From positions 62,001-126,000 of the forward strand of contig JAUSBC010000005.1 of assembly GCA_030652215.1 (NCBI GenBank): a stretch of 64,000 nt of DNA, given 5' to 3'. Source of the stretch: Sideroxyarcus sp. (lineage in GTDB: Bacteria; Pseudomonadota; Gammaproteobacteria; Burkholderiales; Gallionellaceae). Under the pieces are notes generated by a model. It saw nothing but the letters and a program-made list of their open reading frames with translations, was not told where the DNA came from and made no database searches. A program made the translations under genes and the position numbers. This document shows, one piece after another, positions 54,182 through 63,684 of the stretch (within the stretch, counting starts at the first letter, position 1; each line of letters starts with the position of its first letter).

Positions 54182-54835
54182 ATGACCACCGTCAATTCCG
54201 CCACTGCAGCACAACAGACGGCCGCTACTGCGGCGACTTCGCAGGCGGGCATCACGCAGGATCGTTTCCTGAAACTGCTGGTGACGCAGATGAAAAACCA
54301 GGACCCACTCAATCCGATGGATAACGCGCAGGTCACTTCGCAGATGGCGCAGCTTTCCACGGTGACGGGTATCGACAAACTGAACGCCACGGTGCAGGCG
54401 CTGAGCGCCAGTATGACCTCCGCACAGTCGTTGCAGGCCGCTTCCATGATCGGGCACGCAGCGTTGGTTCCGGGCGAAGAGATTGCCCTGGCGGCGGGGA
54501 ATTCTGGCGCAGCAGTGGAGCTGGACCAGCCGGCGGACAAGGTCACAGTGACGATCACCGATGCCGACGGCAAGGTGGTGCGTACTCTGCAACTGGGTGC
54601 GCAGGACGCCGGGGTTGTCGGCTTCACATGGGACGGAATGGACGATAACGGCGTGGCGGTGGTGGACGGGAAATACGAGTTCAGTTCCACGGCGGTGCTG
54701 GACGGAAAGAGCAGCAGTCCGACGACGCTGTCTTACGGGGTGGTAAACAGTGTCTCGCTGACCGCCGGCGGAGCTATGTTGAATATGGGCAGTCTGGGTG
54801 AAGTGGGGCTGGATGAAGTCCGGCAGATTTTGTGA
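54182..54835 (+). CDS. flgD: Flagellar hook cap/scaffold protein FlgD
   Basis: 217 residues. The conserved N-terminal block QDRFLKLLVTQMKNQDPLNPMDN (here residues 27-49) identifies FlgD. The C-terminal part has the FlgD Tudor/Ig-like beta domains (TITDADGKVVRTLQLG, FTWDGMDDNG). It caps the growing hook and is discarded later. AGGAGAT precedes the start. Confidence 0.95.
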   Translation: MTTVNSATAAQQTAATAATSQAGITQDRFLKLLVTQMKNQDPLNPMDNAQVTSQMAQLSTVTGIDKLNATVQALSASMTSAQSLQAASMIGHAALVPGEEIALAAGNSGAAVELDQPADKVTVTITDADGKVVRTLQLGAQDAGVVGFTWDGMDDNGVAVVDGKYEFSSTAVLDGKSSSPTTLSYGVVNSVSLTAGGAMLNMGSLGEVGLDEVRQIL

Positions 54836-54883
54836 AAAGCATCGCGCCAACAGCGTGTGATCGTTACTAATTAGGAGGATGTC

Positions 54884-56107
54884 ATGGGTTTCCAACAAGG
54901 TCTGAGTGGTCTGAGCGCAGCAGCCAAGAGTCTGGATGTGATCGGCAACAACATCGCCAACGCGGGCACCGTCGGCTTCAAGCAATCGCAGGCGCAATTC
55001 GCCGACGTCTTTGCCAACTCGCTGGCCGGTTCCGGCGGCGGGGCGTCCGGTATCGGTGTGAGCGTGGGAACGATCGCGCAACAGTTCACGCAAGGCAATA
55101 TCACCACCACCAACAATTCGCTGGATATGGCGGTGAGCGGCAACGGGCTGTTCCGCATGAGCGACGGCGGATCGATCACCTATACGCGCAACGGGCAGTT
55201 CCAGCTGGATCAGAACGGATTTATCGTGAATAGCGCCGGCGCGCGCGTGACGGGTTATCTGCCGAATGCGGCTGGAGTCATCGTGCCGACCGCGCCTGCC
55301 GACATTCAGATATCCACTGCCGACCTGTTGCCCAATGCCACCACGACAATCGCGGCCGGACTCAATTTGAATGCAAACTCGGCCGTTATTCCGGCTGCAC
55401 CTGTTTTTGACCCGACCAATCCCGCGACATTCAACAACTCCACTTCGACCACGGTCTATGACAGCCTGGGCGGCAGTCACGTGGCTGCGCTGTATTTCGC
55501 CAAAACCGGGACGAATGCATGGAATGTCTACCTGACCGTGGATGGCGTCAACACCCAGGCGGCCAATGCACCGTTGTCGGCGATGACTTTCAATACTAAC
55601 GGTACTTTGGCGACTCCGGCGACGGCAGTGACCTCGACCGCCTTCGTACCGGCCGGGGCTGCATCGCAAACTCTGGCTATCAATTTTGCCAGCACCTCGC
55701 AGTTCGGCAGCGCCTTCGGCGTGAATGCGCTGAATCAGAACGGCTACACCTCGGGCACCATGACCGGCTTCAGCACCGGTTCCGACGGCATCATCTCCGG
55801 CCGCTATTCCAATGGACAGACCCAGACGCTGGGCCAGGTTGTGCTGGCCAACTTCAGCAATCCCCAGGGCCTGGAGCCGCTGGGCGGAAACCAATGGGCG
55901 GAGACATCGACCTCGGGCGCGCCGCTGGTGGGTGCGCCGGGAACGGCCGGTCTGGGCGTGCTGCAGTCTTCGGCTGTGGAAGATTCCAACGTGGATCTGA
56001 CCGCAGAACTGGTGAACATGATCACCGCGCAGCGCCTGTACCAGGCCAACGCGCAGACGGTGAAGACGCAGGATCAGGTGTTGCAGACCATCGTCAACCT
56101 GCGTTAA
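54884..56107 (+). CDS. flgE: Flagellar hook protein FlgE
   Basis: 407 residues. It begins MGFQQGLSGLSAAAKSLDVIGNNIANAGTVGFK split over the first 33 residues, with the axial-protein asparagine motif. The middle (about 75-300) is beta-rich, Ala/Thr/Asn-heavy and variable, as in hook proteins. It ends with DLTAELVNMITAQRLYQANAQTVKTQDQVLQTIV. AGGAGG precedes the ATG, as expected for a highly expressed structural gene. Confidence 0.96.
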   Translation: MGFQQGLSGLSAAAKSLDVIGNNIANAGTVGFKQSQAQFADVFANSLAGSGGGASGIGVSVGTIAQQFTQGNITTTNNSLDMAVSGNGLFRMSDGGSITYTRNGQFQLDQNGFIVNSAGARVTGYLPNAAGVIVPTAPADIQISTADLLPNATTTIAAGLNLNANSAVIPAAPVFDPTNPATFNNSTSTTVYDSLGGSHVAALYFAKTGTNAWNVYLTVDGVNTQAANAPLSAMTFNTNGTLATPATAVTSTAFVPAGAASQTLAINFASTSQFGSAFGVNALNQNGYTSGTMTGFSTGSDGIISGRYSNGQTQTLGQVVLANFSNPQGLEPLGGNQWAETSTSGAPLVGAPGTAGLGVLQSSAVEDSNVDLTAELVNMITAQRLYQANAQTVKTQDQVLQTIVNLR

Positions 56108-56131
56108 GCGATTTGAGGCCGGGAGAGTGAC

Positions 56132-56875
56132 ATGGACAGACTGATCTACACCGCGATGACAGGCGCTTCGCACACGCTGCAAAAGCAGGCGTCGGTGTCG
56201 CAGAACCTGGCCAACATCAACACGCCGGGATTTCGCGCCAGCATAGACGCATTCCGCGCCGTGCCGCTGCAGGGCGAAGGCCTGGCAACGCGCACCTTCG
56301 TGGTTGATTCGACGGCGGGCACCGATTTCACGCCCGGCGTCATGCAGACCACCGGACGCGAACTCGATGTGGCCATCGACGGCAAAGGCTGGATCGCGGT
56401 GGAGGATGCCAACGGCAACGAGGCCTACACCCGCAACGGCAGTTTCAGGGTGTTGCCCAGCGGCATTTTGCAGACGAACAGCGGCCAGAACGTGATGGGT
56501 GACGGCGGACCGATCACCATTCCTCCCGACACATCGGTAAGCATCGCCAAAGACGGCACCATTTCGACCGTGCCCAGCACGAGTCAAAAAAACTCGGTGA
56601 TCGTGGTCGGGCGGCTCAAGTTGACCAACCCGCCGGAAAGCCAGTTGGTGCGCGGCGAAGACGCCTTGTTTCGCACCAAAGACGGCAGCGCTGCCGACGC
56701 CGACGCCAATGTGACGGTGATGGCGGGCAGCCTGGAAGGCAGCAACGTGAATACCGTGGACGCGATGGTCAGCATGATTTCGCTGGCGCGCCAGTTCGAC
56801 ATGCAGATGAAAGTGTTGCAGACGGCAAACGAAAACGCCAAATCGGCCAGCAGCTTGCTCAACATCAGCGGCTAA
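56132..56875 (+). CDS. flgF: Flagellar basal-body rod protein FlgF
   Basis: 247 residues. [19 protein letters not shown] and [15 protein letters not shown] mark the N-terminus; the C-terminus [28 protein letters not shown] is the FlgF form. Proximal rod subunit exported by the flagellar system. Sits between flgE and flgG as in enterobacterial and betaproteobacterial operons. Confidence 0.96.
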   Translation: MDRLIYTAMTGASHTLQKQASVSQNLANINTPGFRASIDAFRAVPLQGEGLATRTFVVDSTAGTDFTPGVMQTTGRELDVAIDGKGWIAVEDANGNEAYTRNGSFRVLPSGILQTNSGQNVMGDGGPITIPPDTSVSIAKDGTISTVPSTSQKNSVIVVGRLKLTNPPESQLVRGEDALFRTKDGSAADADANVTVMAGSLEGSNVNTVDAMVSMISLARQFDMQMKVLQTANENAKSASSLLNISG

Positions 56876-56895
56876 ACACTGAAAGGATACTCATC

Positions 56896-57678
56896 ATGAT
56901 TCGCTCCCTGTGGATTTCAAAGACCGGTCTGGAAGCGCAGCAGACGCAGATGGACGTGATCTCCAACAACCTGGCCAACGTCGGCACGACGGGGTTCAAG
57001 CGTTCGCGCGCGATCTTCGAGGATCTGCTGTACCAGAACATCCGTCAGCCCGGCGCGCAGTCGTCGCAGCAGACACAGGTGCCCTCGGGCCTGCAGATCG
57101 GTACCGGCGTGCGCCCCGTTGCGGCCGAACGCATCCACACCCAGGGCAATTTGCAGTTGACCAGCAATCAGCTGGACGTTGCAATCCAGGGTGCGGGTTT
57201 CCTCCAGGTGCTGATGCCGGACGGCACGACGGCGTATACGCGCGACGGCTCATTGCAGAGGGACAACCAGGGGCAGATCGTGACTTCCAACGGTTTTGTG
57301 GTGCAGCCCGCCATCACCATCCCCGCCAATGCGACCTCGGTAACCATCGCCCAGGATGGTGTGATCACCATCACCCAGGCGGGCGTGCCCGCACCGGTGC
57401 AGGTCGGCAGCCTGCAACTGGCGACATTCATCAACTCATCCGGCCTGGAAAGCATGGGGCAGAATCTGTATCTGGAAACCGCATCTTCGGGCACCCCCAG
57501 CACCAATGTGCCGGGCACCAACGGTACGGGTACCCTGAGCCAGGGCTATGTGGAAACGTCCAACGTGAATGTGGTGGAAGAACTGGTGAACATGATCCAG
57601 ACACAGCGCGCGTACGAGATCAACTCCAAGGCGATCAGTACTTCGGACCAGATGCTGCAGAAACTGTCGCAGATGTAA
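56896..57678 (+). CDS. flgG: Flagellar distal rod protein FlgG
   Basis: 260 residues. The start [20 protein letters not shown] and [25 protein letters not shown], with the [11 protein letters not shown] segment specific to FlgG, and the end [26 protein letters not shown]. Forms the distal rod joined to the hook. AAAGGA lies upstream. Confidence 0.97.
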   Translation: MIRSLWISKTGLEAQQTQMDVISNNLANVGTTGFKRSRAIFEDLLYQNIRQPGAQSSQQTQVPSGLQIGTGVRPVAAERIHTQGNLQLTSNQLDVAIQGAGFLQVLMPDGTTAYTRDGSLQRDNQGQIVTSNGFVVQPAITIPANATSVTIAQDGVITITQAGVPAPVQVGSLQLATFINSSGLESMGQNLYLETASSGTPSTNVPGTNGTGTLSQGYVETSNVNVVEELVNMIQTQRAYEINSKAISTSDQMLQKLSQM

Positions 57679-57690
57679 GTGAGGTGTGAC

Positions 57691-58362
57691 ATGCGTAAAT
57701 TTATCGGAACAATCTGGCTGCTGGTGTTGGCATCCATGCTGACGGCATGCGTGCCTTCCACCAGCATCAAGCAACCGTTGACCGCGCTCCCGGTTGCGAA
57801 ACCGGCTCCGGAACTGACGAACAACGGCGCGATCTTCCAGGCCGGCGTGAACGACCGGCCGATGTTCGAGGACAGGCGCGCGCGCAATGTCGGCGATGTG
57901 CTCATTATCAACATCGTCGAAACGACCTCGGCTTCCGGCAAGTCCGGGCATAACGACGACAACTCCGGCAGCATTGCGGTGACGACCCCGCTCATCACGG
58001 CCGGCGGTGTGGCAAAGAACACATCGTTCGGCATGGCGGGCACCAGCAGTGTCAAGTCTTCAGGCAAGAGCGACAGCTCGGGCAGCAACACCTTCTCCGG
58101 CGCGATCACCGTGACGGTGACCGAAGTGCTGGCCAACGGCAACCTGCGCGTGGCGGGCGAAAAACAGGTGGCGATCAAGCTCACCGAGGAATATGTGCGC
58201 TTCTCCGGCGTGGTGAACCCGTCCACCATCAGCGGCAGCAATACCGTGCAATCCACCCAGGTGGCGGATGTGCATGTCGAATACAAGGGCGCGAACCGGA
58301 TTGATACTGCGGCGGTGGCCAGCATGTTCAACCGTATCTTCTTCTCGGTATTGCCGTTCTAG
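57691..58362 (+). CDS. flgH: Flagellar L-ring lipoprotein FlgH
   Basis: 223 residues from ATG 57691. Signal peptide with lipobox LTAC (Cys near residue 19), so it is lipidated and sent to the outer membrane. Family motifs: MFEDRRARNVGDVLIINIVE, and the C-terminal GSNTVQSTQVADVHVEYKG ending in LPF. Builds the L-ring around the rod. GAGGTG upstream supports the chosen start. Confidence 0.95.
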   Translation: MRKFIGTIWLLVLASMLTACVPSTSIKQPLTALPVAKPAPELTNNGAIFQAGVNDRPMFEDRRARNVGDVLIINIVETTSASGKSGHNDDNSGSIAVTTPLITAGGVAKNTSFGMAGTSSVKSSGKSDSSGSNTFSGAITVTVTEVLANGNLRVAGEKQVAIKLTEEYVRFSGVVNPSTISGSNTVQSTQVADVHVEYKGANRIDTAAVASMFNRIFFSVLPF

Positions 58363-58374
58363 CGAGGTCTCATC

Positions 58375-59475
58375 ATGAATATCAGATCGTTTACTTTCGC
58401 GTTGTTGATGCTCGTTTCACTGGGTGCGGCAGCGGAACGCATCAAGGATCTGGCCACCGTGCTGGGCGTGCGCGAGAACCAGTTGCTGGGCTACGGGCTG
58501 GTGGTTGGTCTGGACGGCAGCGGCGACCAGACTACGCAAACGCCGTTCACGGTGCAGAGCACGGTCACCATGCTGGCGCAGATGGGCGTCACGCTGCCTC
58601 CCGGCACCAGCCTGCAATTGAAGAATGTGGCGGCGGTGACGGTGACGGCTTCGCTGCCGCCGTTCATCCGCCCCGGCCAGACCGTCGACATCACAGTGTC
58701 GTCCATCGGTAATGCAAAAAGCCTGCGCGGCGGTACGCTGGTGATGACGCCGCTGAAGGGCGCCGACGGACAGGTTTATGCGATGGCGCAGGGCAATCTG
58801 CTGGTGAGTGGCGCGGGTGCGGCGGCGGGCGGTTCCAAGACGCAGATCAACCACTTGAGCGTGGGGCGCATTCCCGGCGGGGCGACGGTGGAACGTTCCG
58901 TGCCGACGGCATTGGGGCAGGGCGAATACATCTATCTTGAATTGAATACGGCTGACTTCACCACGGCGACGCGCTTGGCGGATGCGATTGATCGCGATAT
59001 TGCTGCACCGGTCGGAACTGCCGCAGCGCTGGATGCGCGCACCATACAAGTCAGGGCGCCGGAAGGCAGCGCGCGCGTCGTGTTCATCTCGCGCATCGAG
59101 AATCTGGAAGTCGATGCGGCGGCGGGCAGCGCCAAGGTCATCGTCAATGCGCGCACCGGCTCGGTGGTGATGAACCAGCATGTTGCGCTCGACAATTGCG
59201 CGGTGGCGCACGGCAATCTCACCGTGGTAATCAGTTCCGAAAATACGGTGAGCCAGCCCGCGCCGCTGTCCGGGGGGCAGACGGTGGGCGTCACCAATGC
59301 CAGCGTGGAGATTACGGCCGACAAAGGCAGCTTGCTGAGCCTCAAGCGCGGCGTGGACCTGGGCGAAGTGGTCAAGGCGCTCAACTCCATCGGCGCGACG
59401 CCGCAGGACATGCTGGCGATCTTGCAGGCGATGAAAGCGGCGGGTGCGCTGCGCGCCGAGCTTGAAATTATCTAA
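58375..59475 (+). CDS. flgI: Flagellar P-ring protein FlgI
   Basis: 366 residues with a signal peptide ending LGAAA-ER. FlgI features: RIKDLATVLGVRENQLLGYGLVVGLDGSGD split across residues 21-50, NAKSLRGGTLVMTPLKGADG and LKRGVDLGEVVKALNSIGATPQDMLAILQAMK near the end. Polymerises into the P-ring in the peptidoglycan layer with FlgA's help. Confidence 0.97.
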   Translation: MNIRSFTFALLMLVSLGAAAERIKDLATVLGVRENQLLGYGLVVGLDGSGDQTTQTPFTVQSTVTMLAQMGVTLPPGTSLQLKNVAAVTVTASLPPFIRPGQTVDITVSSIGNAKSLRGGTLVMTPLKGADGQVYAMAQGNLLVSGAGAAAGGSKTQINHLSVGRIPGGATVERSVPTALGQGEYIYLELNTADFTTATRLADAIDRDIAAPVGTAAALDARTIQVRAPEGSARVVFISRIENLEVDAAAGSAKVIVNARTGSVVMNQHVALDNCAVAHGNLTVVISSENTVSQPAPLSGGQTVGVTNASVEITADKGSLLSLKRGVDLGEVVKALNSIGATPQDMLAILQAMKAAGALRAELEII

Positions 59476-59486
59476 GGACTTCGATC

Positions 59487-60344
59487 ATGGCGATTACGGG
59501 AGCGGATGTTAGCAGTCTGGCCATAGACAGCCAGAGTCTGAGCAAGCTGCGCCTGCAGGCCAGGCAATCGCCGGATCAGGCATTGAAAGCGGTCGCGCAG
59601 CAATTCGAGTCCGTGTTCCTGAACATGATGCTGAAAAGCATGCGCGACGCGACGCCGCAGGACGGCATGTTCGATAGCGAGCAAACCAAGATGTTCACCG
59701 GCATGCTCGATCAACAACTGGCACAAAACATGGCAGCGCGCGGCGTGGGACTGGCCGAGGTGATGGTGCGCCAACTCAGCCAAAACCAGCCCGCCAGTGC
59801 GGTCACTCCGGCCTTGCCGGCGAATGCGCCGGCGCCATCGGTCACGCAGGAGACAAGCAACGCGATTCCATCCGCGTACAAGGCGGATGTGCAGCAGGCC
59901 TTCGTCGACAGGATGAGACCGCATGCCGAACGGGCCAGCCGCACGACAGGCATACCCGCCCATCTCATCGTGGGGCAGGCCGCACTGGAAAGCGGATGGG
60001 GCAAGCGCGAGATCAAGATGGCCGACGGCAGCGACAGCCACAACTTGTTTGGCATCAAGGCGGGCAAAGATTGGAACGGCAAGGTGGCGGAAGTGACCAC
60101 CACCGAATACCACAATGGAGTGGCAAGCAAACAAGTGGAGCGCTTCCGCGCGTATGGCTCTTATACCGAGGCATTTCAGGATTATGCCAAATTGTTAAAG
60201 GATAACCCGCGTTATGACGGGGTTTTGGGCGTGAGCGATGCAAAGGGATTCGCACAAGGCCTGCAACAGGCCGGATATGCCACCGACCCGCACTACGCGG
60301 ACAAGCTGGTGGGCGTGATCGGCAGCGTCCGGGCGCGCGCCTAA
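59487..60344 (+). CDS. flgJ: Peptidoglycan hydrolase / rod assembly protein FlgJ
   Basis: 285 residues with both FlgJ halves: an N-terminal rod-binding domain (QFESVFLNMMLKSMRDATP, GMFDSEQTKMFTGMLDQQLAQNMA) and a C-terminal GH73-type muramidase (about 130-285) with LIVGQAALESGWGKREI, whose Glu in ESGWG is catalytic. Opens the peptidoglycan for the rod. Its TAA stop (60342-60344) starts the -35 element of the flgKL sigma28-like promoter. Confidence 0.96.
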   Translation: MAITGADVSSLAIDSQSLSKLRLQARQSPDQALKAVAQQFESVFLNMMLKSMRDATPQDGMFDSEQTKMFTGMLDQQLAQNMAARGVGLAEVMVRQLSQNQPASAVTPALPANAPAPSVTQETSNAIPSAYKADVQQAFVDRMRPHAERASRTTGIPAHLIVGQAALESGWGKREIKMADGSDSHNLFGIKAGKDWNGKVAEVTTTEYHNGVASKQVERFRAYGSYTEAFQDYAKLLKDNPRYDGVLGVSDAKGFAQGLQQAGYATDPHYADKLVGVIGSVRARA

Positions 60345-60368
60345 AGTTCGGCGGTTTATTGCCGATAC
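60342..60368 (+). promoter_or_regulatory. Sigma28 (FliA) promoter of flgKL
   Basis: TAAAGTTC (7 of 8), 11-bp spacer, GCCGATAC (7 of 8). The TAA is the flgJ stop. Start near 60375, about 34 nt before the flgK ATG. flgKL is a known FliA-dependent unit in other proteobacteria. Confidence 0.85.
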
Positions 60369-60408
60369 CTCATCTATGTAGAGCTGCCACGCGGCAAAAG
60401 GATCGAAC

Positions 60409-62340
60409 ATGAACATTTACGGTATCGGAGTAAGCGCGCTGAATGCTGCGCAGGCGGGAATCGCCACGACCACGCATAACATTGCCAATGCCAGCACGCC
60501 GGGATACTCGCGGCAGGAAACCATCCAGAGCGCTGGTATGCCGCAGAACACGGGTGCCGGTTACTTCGGCCAGGGTGTGAACGTCACGAACGTTGTGCGC
60601 CGCTACGACCAGTTCCTGGGCGCACAAGTGCTCGAAGCGCAGACGCAGGCATCCAACCTGAATACGCAACTGGGACTTTCGCAACAGGTGAGCAATCTGC
60701 TGGGCGATTCCAACGGCGGCCTTACGCCGGTCATACAGGATTTCTTCGCCGCTGTGAATGCGGTTTCCAACGCACCGCAGTCGGTTCCGGCAAGACAGAC
60801 CATGATCGCCAGCGCGCAATCGCTGGTTAACCGTTTTCAAACGCTGGACCAGAACCTGAACCTGATACGCGACGGTCTTAACGGGCAGATTTCCACCAGC
60901 GTGTCGACGATCAACAGCATCGCGAAGCAGATCGCCGCGCTCAACGAAAAGATCGTGATGTTGCAGGCCAACACGCCCGGCCAGCCGCCCAACGATTTGC
61001 TGGATCAGCGCGATCAATTGGTCAGCCAACTCAGCCAGGAGATACGCGTCTCGACCATGAAGCAGTCCGACGGCACGATGAACGTGTTCATCGGCAGCGG
61101 GCAATCACTGGTCGTGGGCAATCAGGTATCGACGCTGCAAACGGTGACTTCCGCCACCGACCCGACCGCGCTGGAGGTCGCCTATTTCAATGCGAGCAGC
61201 GGCACCGTGAGTTCGATTCCGCAGAATTCGCTGCAGGGCGGCAACCTGGGCGGCTATCTCAATTTCCGCCAGGATGTGCTCGATCCGGCGGCAAACGCGC
61301 TGGGCCGCATTGCGATGGGGCTGGCGGATACCTTCAATCAGCAACAGCAACAGGGCATCGACCTGCAGGGTGCGCTGGGCGGCAGCATGTTTACCCTGGC
61401 GGCGCCGCGGGTGACGAATTCCTACAACAACACAGGTACCGGTGCGATCACCGCAACCGTCAACAGCACCTCGGCTTTGACTGCCAGCGATTACATGGTG
61501 CGCTTCGACGGAACAAACTACAACGTGTACGACTCCGCCACCAACGCCACGGTAGGCGGCCCCTACTCGGTTGCGGCGATGACGGCGGGTCAGGCGGTTG
61601 CCGGAACCGGCATCACCCTGCAATTGACTGCCGGTGCGGCGGCTTCCGGAGATTCCTTCCTCGTGCGCCCAACGGTGAACGGGGCGGGCGCGATCTCGCT
61701 CGCTATCACCGACCCTACCAAGATTGCTGCCGCGTCACCCGTTCGTTCCAATGCGCCGACCGCCAATCTGGGTAGCGGCGTGATTGCTGCTGCAACGGTT
61801 GTTCCGGGTTTGCCCTTGAATGCGAATTTGCTGCAACCGATCACGATCACGTTCAACAATCCGCCGACTACTTACACCGCCACCGGAACCGGTGCGCCGG
61901 TCGGACCGCAGGCATATACGTCGGGTGCGGCGATTACCATCAATGGATGGACGACGAAAATCAGCGGTACCCCGTCCGCCGGAGATACATTCACGGTCCA
62001 GCAAAACACCAATGCCACCACCGACGGCACCAACATTCTGCTGATGGCCGCATTGCAGACGGCCAACACCTTGGTGAACGGCACGACCAGTTTTCAAGGG
62101 GCTTACGGGCAGTTGATCGGCCAGGTGGGCAGTCAGACACGCGAGTTGACCGTCGTCAGCCAGGCGCAAACGAGCTTGCTGGATCAGGTGACCCAAGCGC
62201 AGCAGGCCGTGTCCGGCGTCAATCTGGATGAAGAGGCAGCCAACTTGCTGCGCTACCAACAGGCGTATCAGGCAGCGGGCAAGGCGATGCAAATCGCCAA
62301 CACCATGTTTGAGACCATTTTGAGTCTGGGTTTGAAGTAG
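60409..62340 (+). CDS. flgK: Hook-filament junction protein FlgK (HAP1)
   Basis: 643 residues, longer than the 550 typical of enterobacteria. N-terminus MNIYGIGVSALNAAQAGIATTTHNIANASTPGYSRQ (over residues 1-36) and C-terminus GVNLDEEAANLLRYQQAYQAAGKAMQIANTMFETILSL are the conserved axial helices. The extra length lies in a beta-rich Ala/Thr/Gly region (about 330-550) with two similar segments (SGDSFLV and AGDTFTV contexts), probably extra surface domains. Exported with FlgN as chaperone. Confidence 0.96.
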   Translation: MNIYGIGVSALNAAQAGIATTTHNIANASTPGYSRQETIQSAGMPQNTGAGYFGQGVNVTNVVRRYDQFLGAQVLEAQTQASNLNTQLGLSQQVSNLLGDSNGGLTPVIQDFFAAVNAVSNAPQSVPARQTMIASAQSLVNRFQTLDQNLNLIRDGLNGQISTSVSTINSIAKQIAALNEKIVMLQANTPGQPPNDLLDQRDQLVSQLSQEIRVSTMKQSDGTMNVFIGSGQSLVVGNQVSTLQTVTSATDPTALEVAYFNASSGTVSSIPQNSLQGGNLGGYLNFRQDVLDPAANALGRIAMGLADTFNQQQQQGIDLQGALGGSMFTLAAPRVTNSYNNTGTGAITATVNSTSALTASDYMVRFDGTNYNVYDSATNATVGGPYSVAAMTAGQAVAGTGITLQLTAGAAASGDSFLVRPTVNGAGAISLAITDPTKIAAASPVRSNAPTANLGSGVIAAATVVPGLPLNANLLQPITITFNNPPTTYTATGTGAPVGPQAYTSGAAITINGWTTKISGTPSAGDTFTVQQNTNATTDGTNILLMAALQTANTLVNGTTSFQGAYGQLIGQVGSQTRELTVVSQAQTSLLDQVTQAQQAVSGVNLDEEAANLLRYQQAYQAAGKAMQIANTMFETILSLGLK

Positions 62341-62349
62341 GAGCAGATC

Positions 62350-63546
62350 ATGCGCATCAGTACCAGCCAAATCTATAACGCGAACGTCACTTCCCTGAAC
62401 AATCTTCAGGTACAGATCGCCAACACCACGCAGCAGATGGCGACCGGACAACGCATATTGAGTCCCGCCGACGATCCCGTGGGCGCAGCGCGGGCGTCGG
62501 AACTCATTCAGTCGGACTCGACCAATACCCAGTACACGACCAACCGAACTGCGGCGATCAATACCTTGTCGCTGGCGGACGGTGTGCTCGACGGTGTGAC
62601 GTCGCTGCTGCAGGATGTGCATACAACGGTTGTGTCTGCGTCCGGGCTATCCGACGGAAACCGCAAAGCGCTTGCCTTGCATATTCAGTCCCGGCTGAAC
62701 GATTTGCTGGGCATGGCAAACAGCACCGATGGCGCGGGTAGTTATCTGTTTTCGGGCGCACAGGGCAGTGTGAAACCGTTTGTGGACACGGCGGGCGGAG
62801 TGGTTTACCAGGGCGACGATGTGCAGCGCAAGGTTCAAGTGGCTTCCGCGCGCCAGCTATCCAGCACCGATTCCGGGGCCGACATTTTCATGCGCGCGCG
62901 CAACGGAAACGGGACATTTCAAGCCGCTCCCGATGCCGCCAATACGGGGTCGGGAATCATCAGCCAGGGCGTGGTAACCGATTCGTCCCAGTACACGGGG
63001 CAGAGCTATACAGTTGTTTTCACCTCCGCCACCAATTACGACATCCGGGATGTGCCGGGCGGTACGACGTTGGCATCCGGCGCTTATGTGAGCGGACAGG
63101 CCATCTCTTATGGCGGCATCCAGGTCGAAATCAAGGGAACGCCGTCCGCTACGGATAGCTTCGACATCAGTCCCAGTGAAAACATGAGCGTGTTCGACAC
63201 GCTCAACAACCTTGTCCAGTTACTGAATACGCCGCTTGCCGGGGCGACTGCAGCCGTCGTTGCAGCCAACAGCCAGGCAATGAGTGACGCCTTGGGTGAA
63301 TTGGGTCAGGGCTTGAATACCGTGCTGGGCGTCCGGGCCACCATCGGCTCCCGCCTGAACGAGCTGGACAGTCTGCAAGCCATGGGCGATCAATTGGGGC
63401 TGCAGTTCAAGGCGACCTTGTCCAAGATACAGGATACGGATTACAACAAGGCCATCACCGACCTGACCCAGCAGAAACTGATGCTGCAAGCGGCACAGCA
63501 ATCGTTTGCGCAGGTGTCCAAGTTGTCGCTGTTCAATTTTATTTAG
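62350..63546 (+). CDS. flgL: Hook-filament junction protein FlgL (HAP3)
   Basis: 398 residues. MRISTSQIYNANVTSLNNLQ and QMATGQRILSPADDPVGAARASEL identify the flagellin-like N-terminal D0/D1 region. The C-terminus (LGVRATIGSRLNELDSLQAMGDQ, DTDYNKAITDLTQQKLMLQAAQQSFAQV) is complete. Residues about 190-280 hold a beta-rich insertion absent from short FlgLs. Last gene of the flg operon, with a textbook terminator 18 bp after its stop. Confidence 0.96.
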   Translation: MRISTSQIYNANVTSLNNLQVQIANTTQQMATGQRILSPADDPVGAARASELIQSDSTNTQYTTNRTAAINTLSLADGVLDGVTSLLQDVHTTVVSASGLSDGNRKALALHIQSRLNDLLGMANSTDGAGSYLFSGAQGSVKPFVDTAGGVVYQGDDVQRKVQVASARQLSSTDSGADIFMRARNGNGTFQAAPDAANTGSGIISQGVVTDSSQYTGQSYTVVFTSATNYDIRDVPGGTTLASGAYVSGQAISYGGIQVEIKGTPSATDSFDISPSENMSVFDTLNNLVQLLNTPLAGATAAVVAANSQAMSDALGELGQGLNTVLGVRATIGSRLNELDSLQAMGDQLGLQFKATLSKIQDTDYNKAITDLTQQKLMLQAAQQSFAQVSKLSLFNFI

Positions 63547-63563
63547 TTGGCCCTATTCCTCCG

Positions 63564-63595
63564 AACGGCGCGCAATGATCTTGCGCGCCGTTTTT
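63564..63595 (+). terminator. Rho-independent terminator after flgKL
   Basis: AACGGCGCGCAA (63564-63575), loop TGATC, TTGCGCGCCGTT (63581-63592), then TTT. A perfect 12-bp GC-rich stem running into a T-tract (63591-63595), 18 bp after the flgL stop. The clearest terminator in the window. Confidence 0.93.
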
Positions 63596-63684
63596 CTATC
63601 TGGCGTCACGTTTCGATCCAAACATGGATTTTACTGTCCAGTTAGAATGCATGCATGTGCAACCGGGGAGCGGCGTACGCCACC

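Noticed and set aside
53768-56587. 939-codon open frame on the minus strand
   Set aside because: Antisense to flgC-flgF, which are unmistakable; composition typical of a shadow frame.
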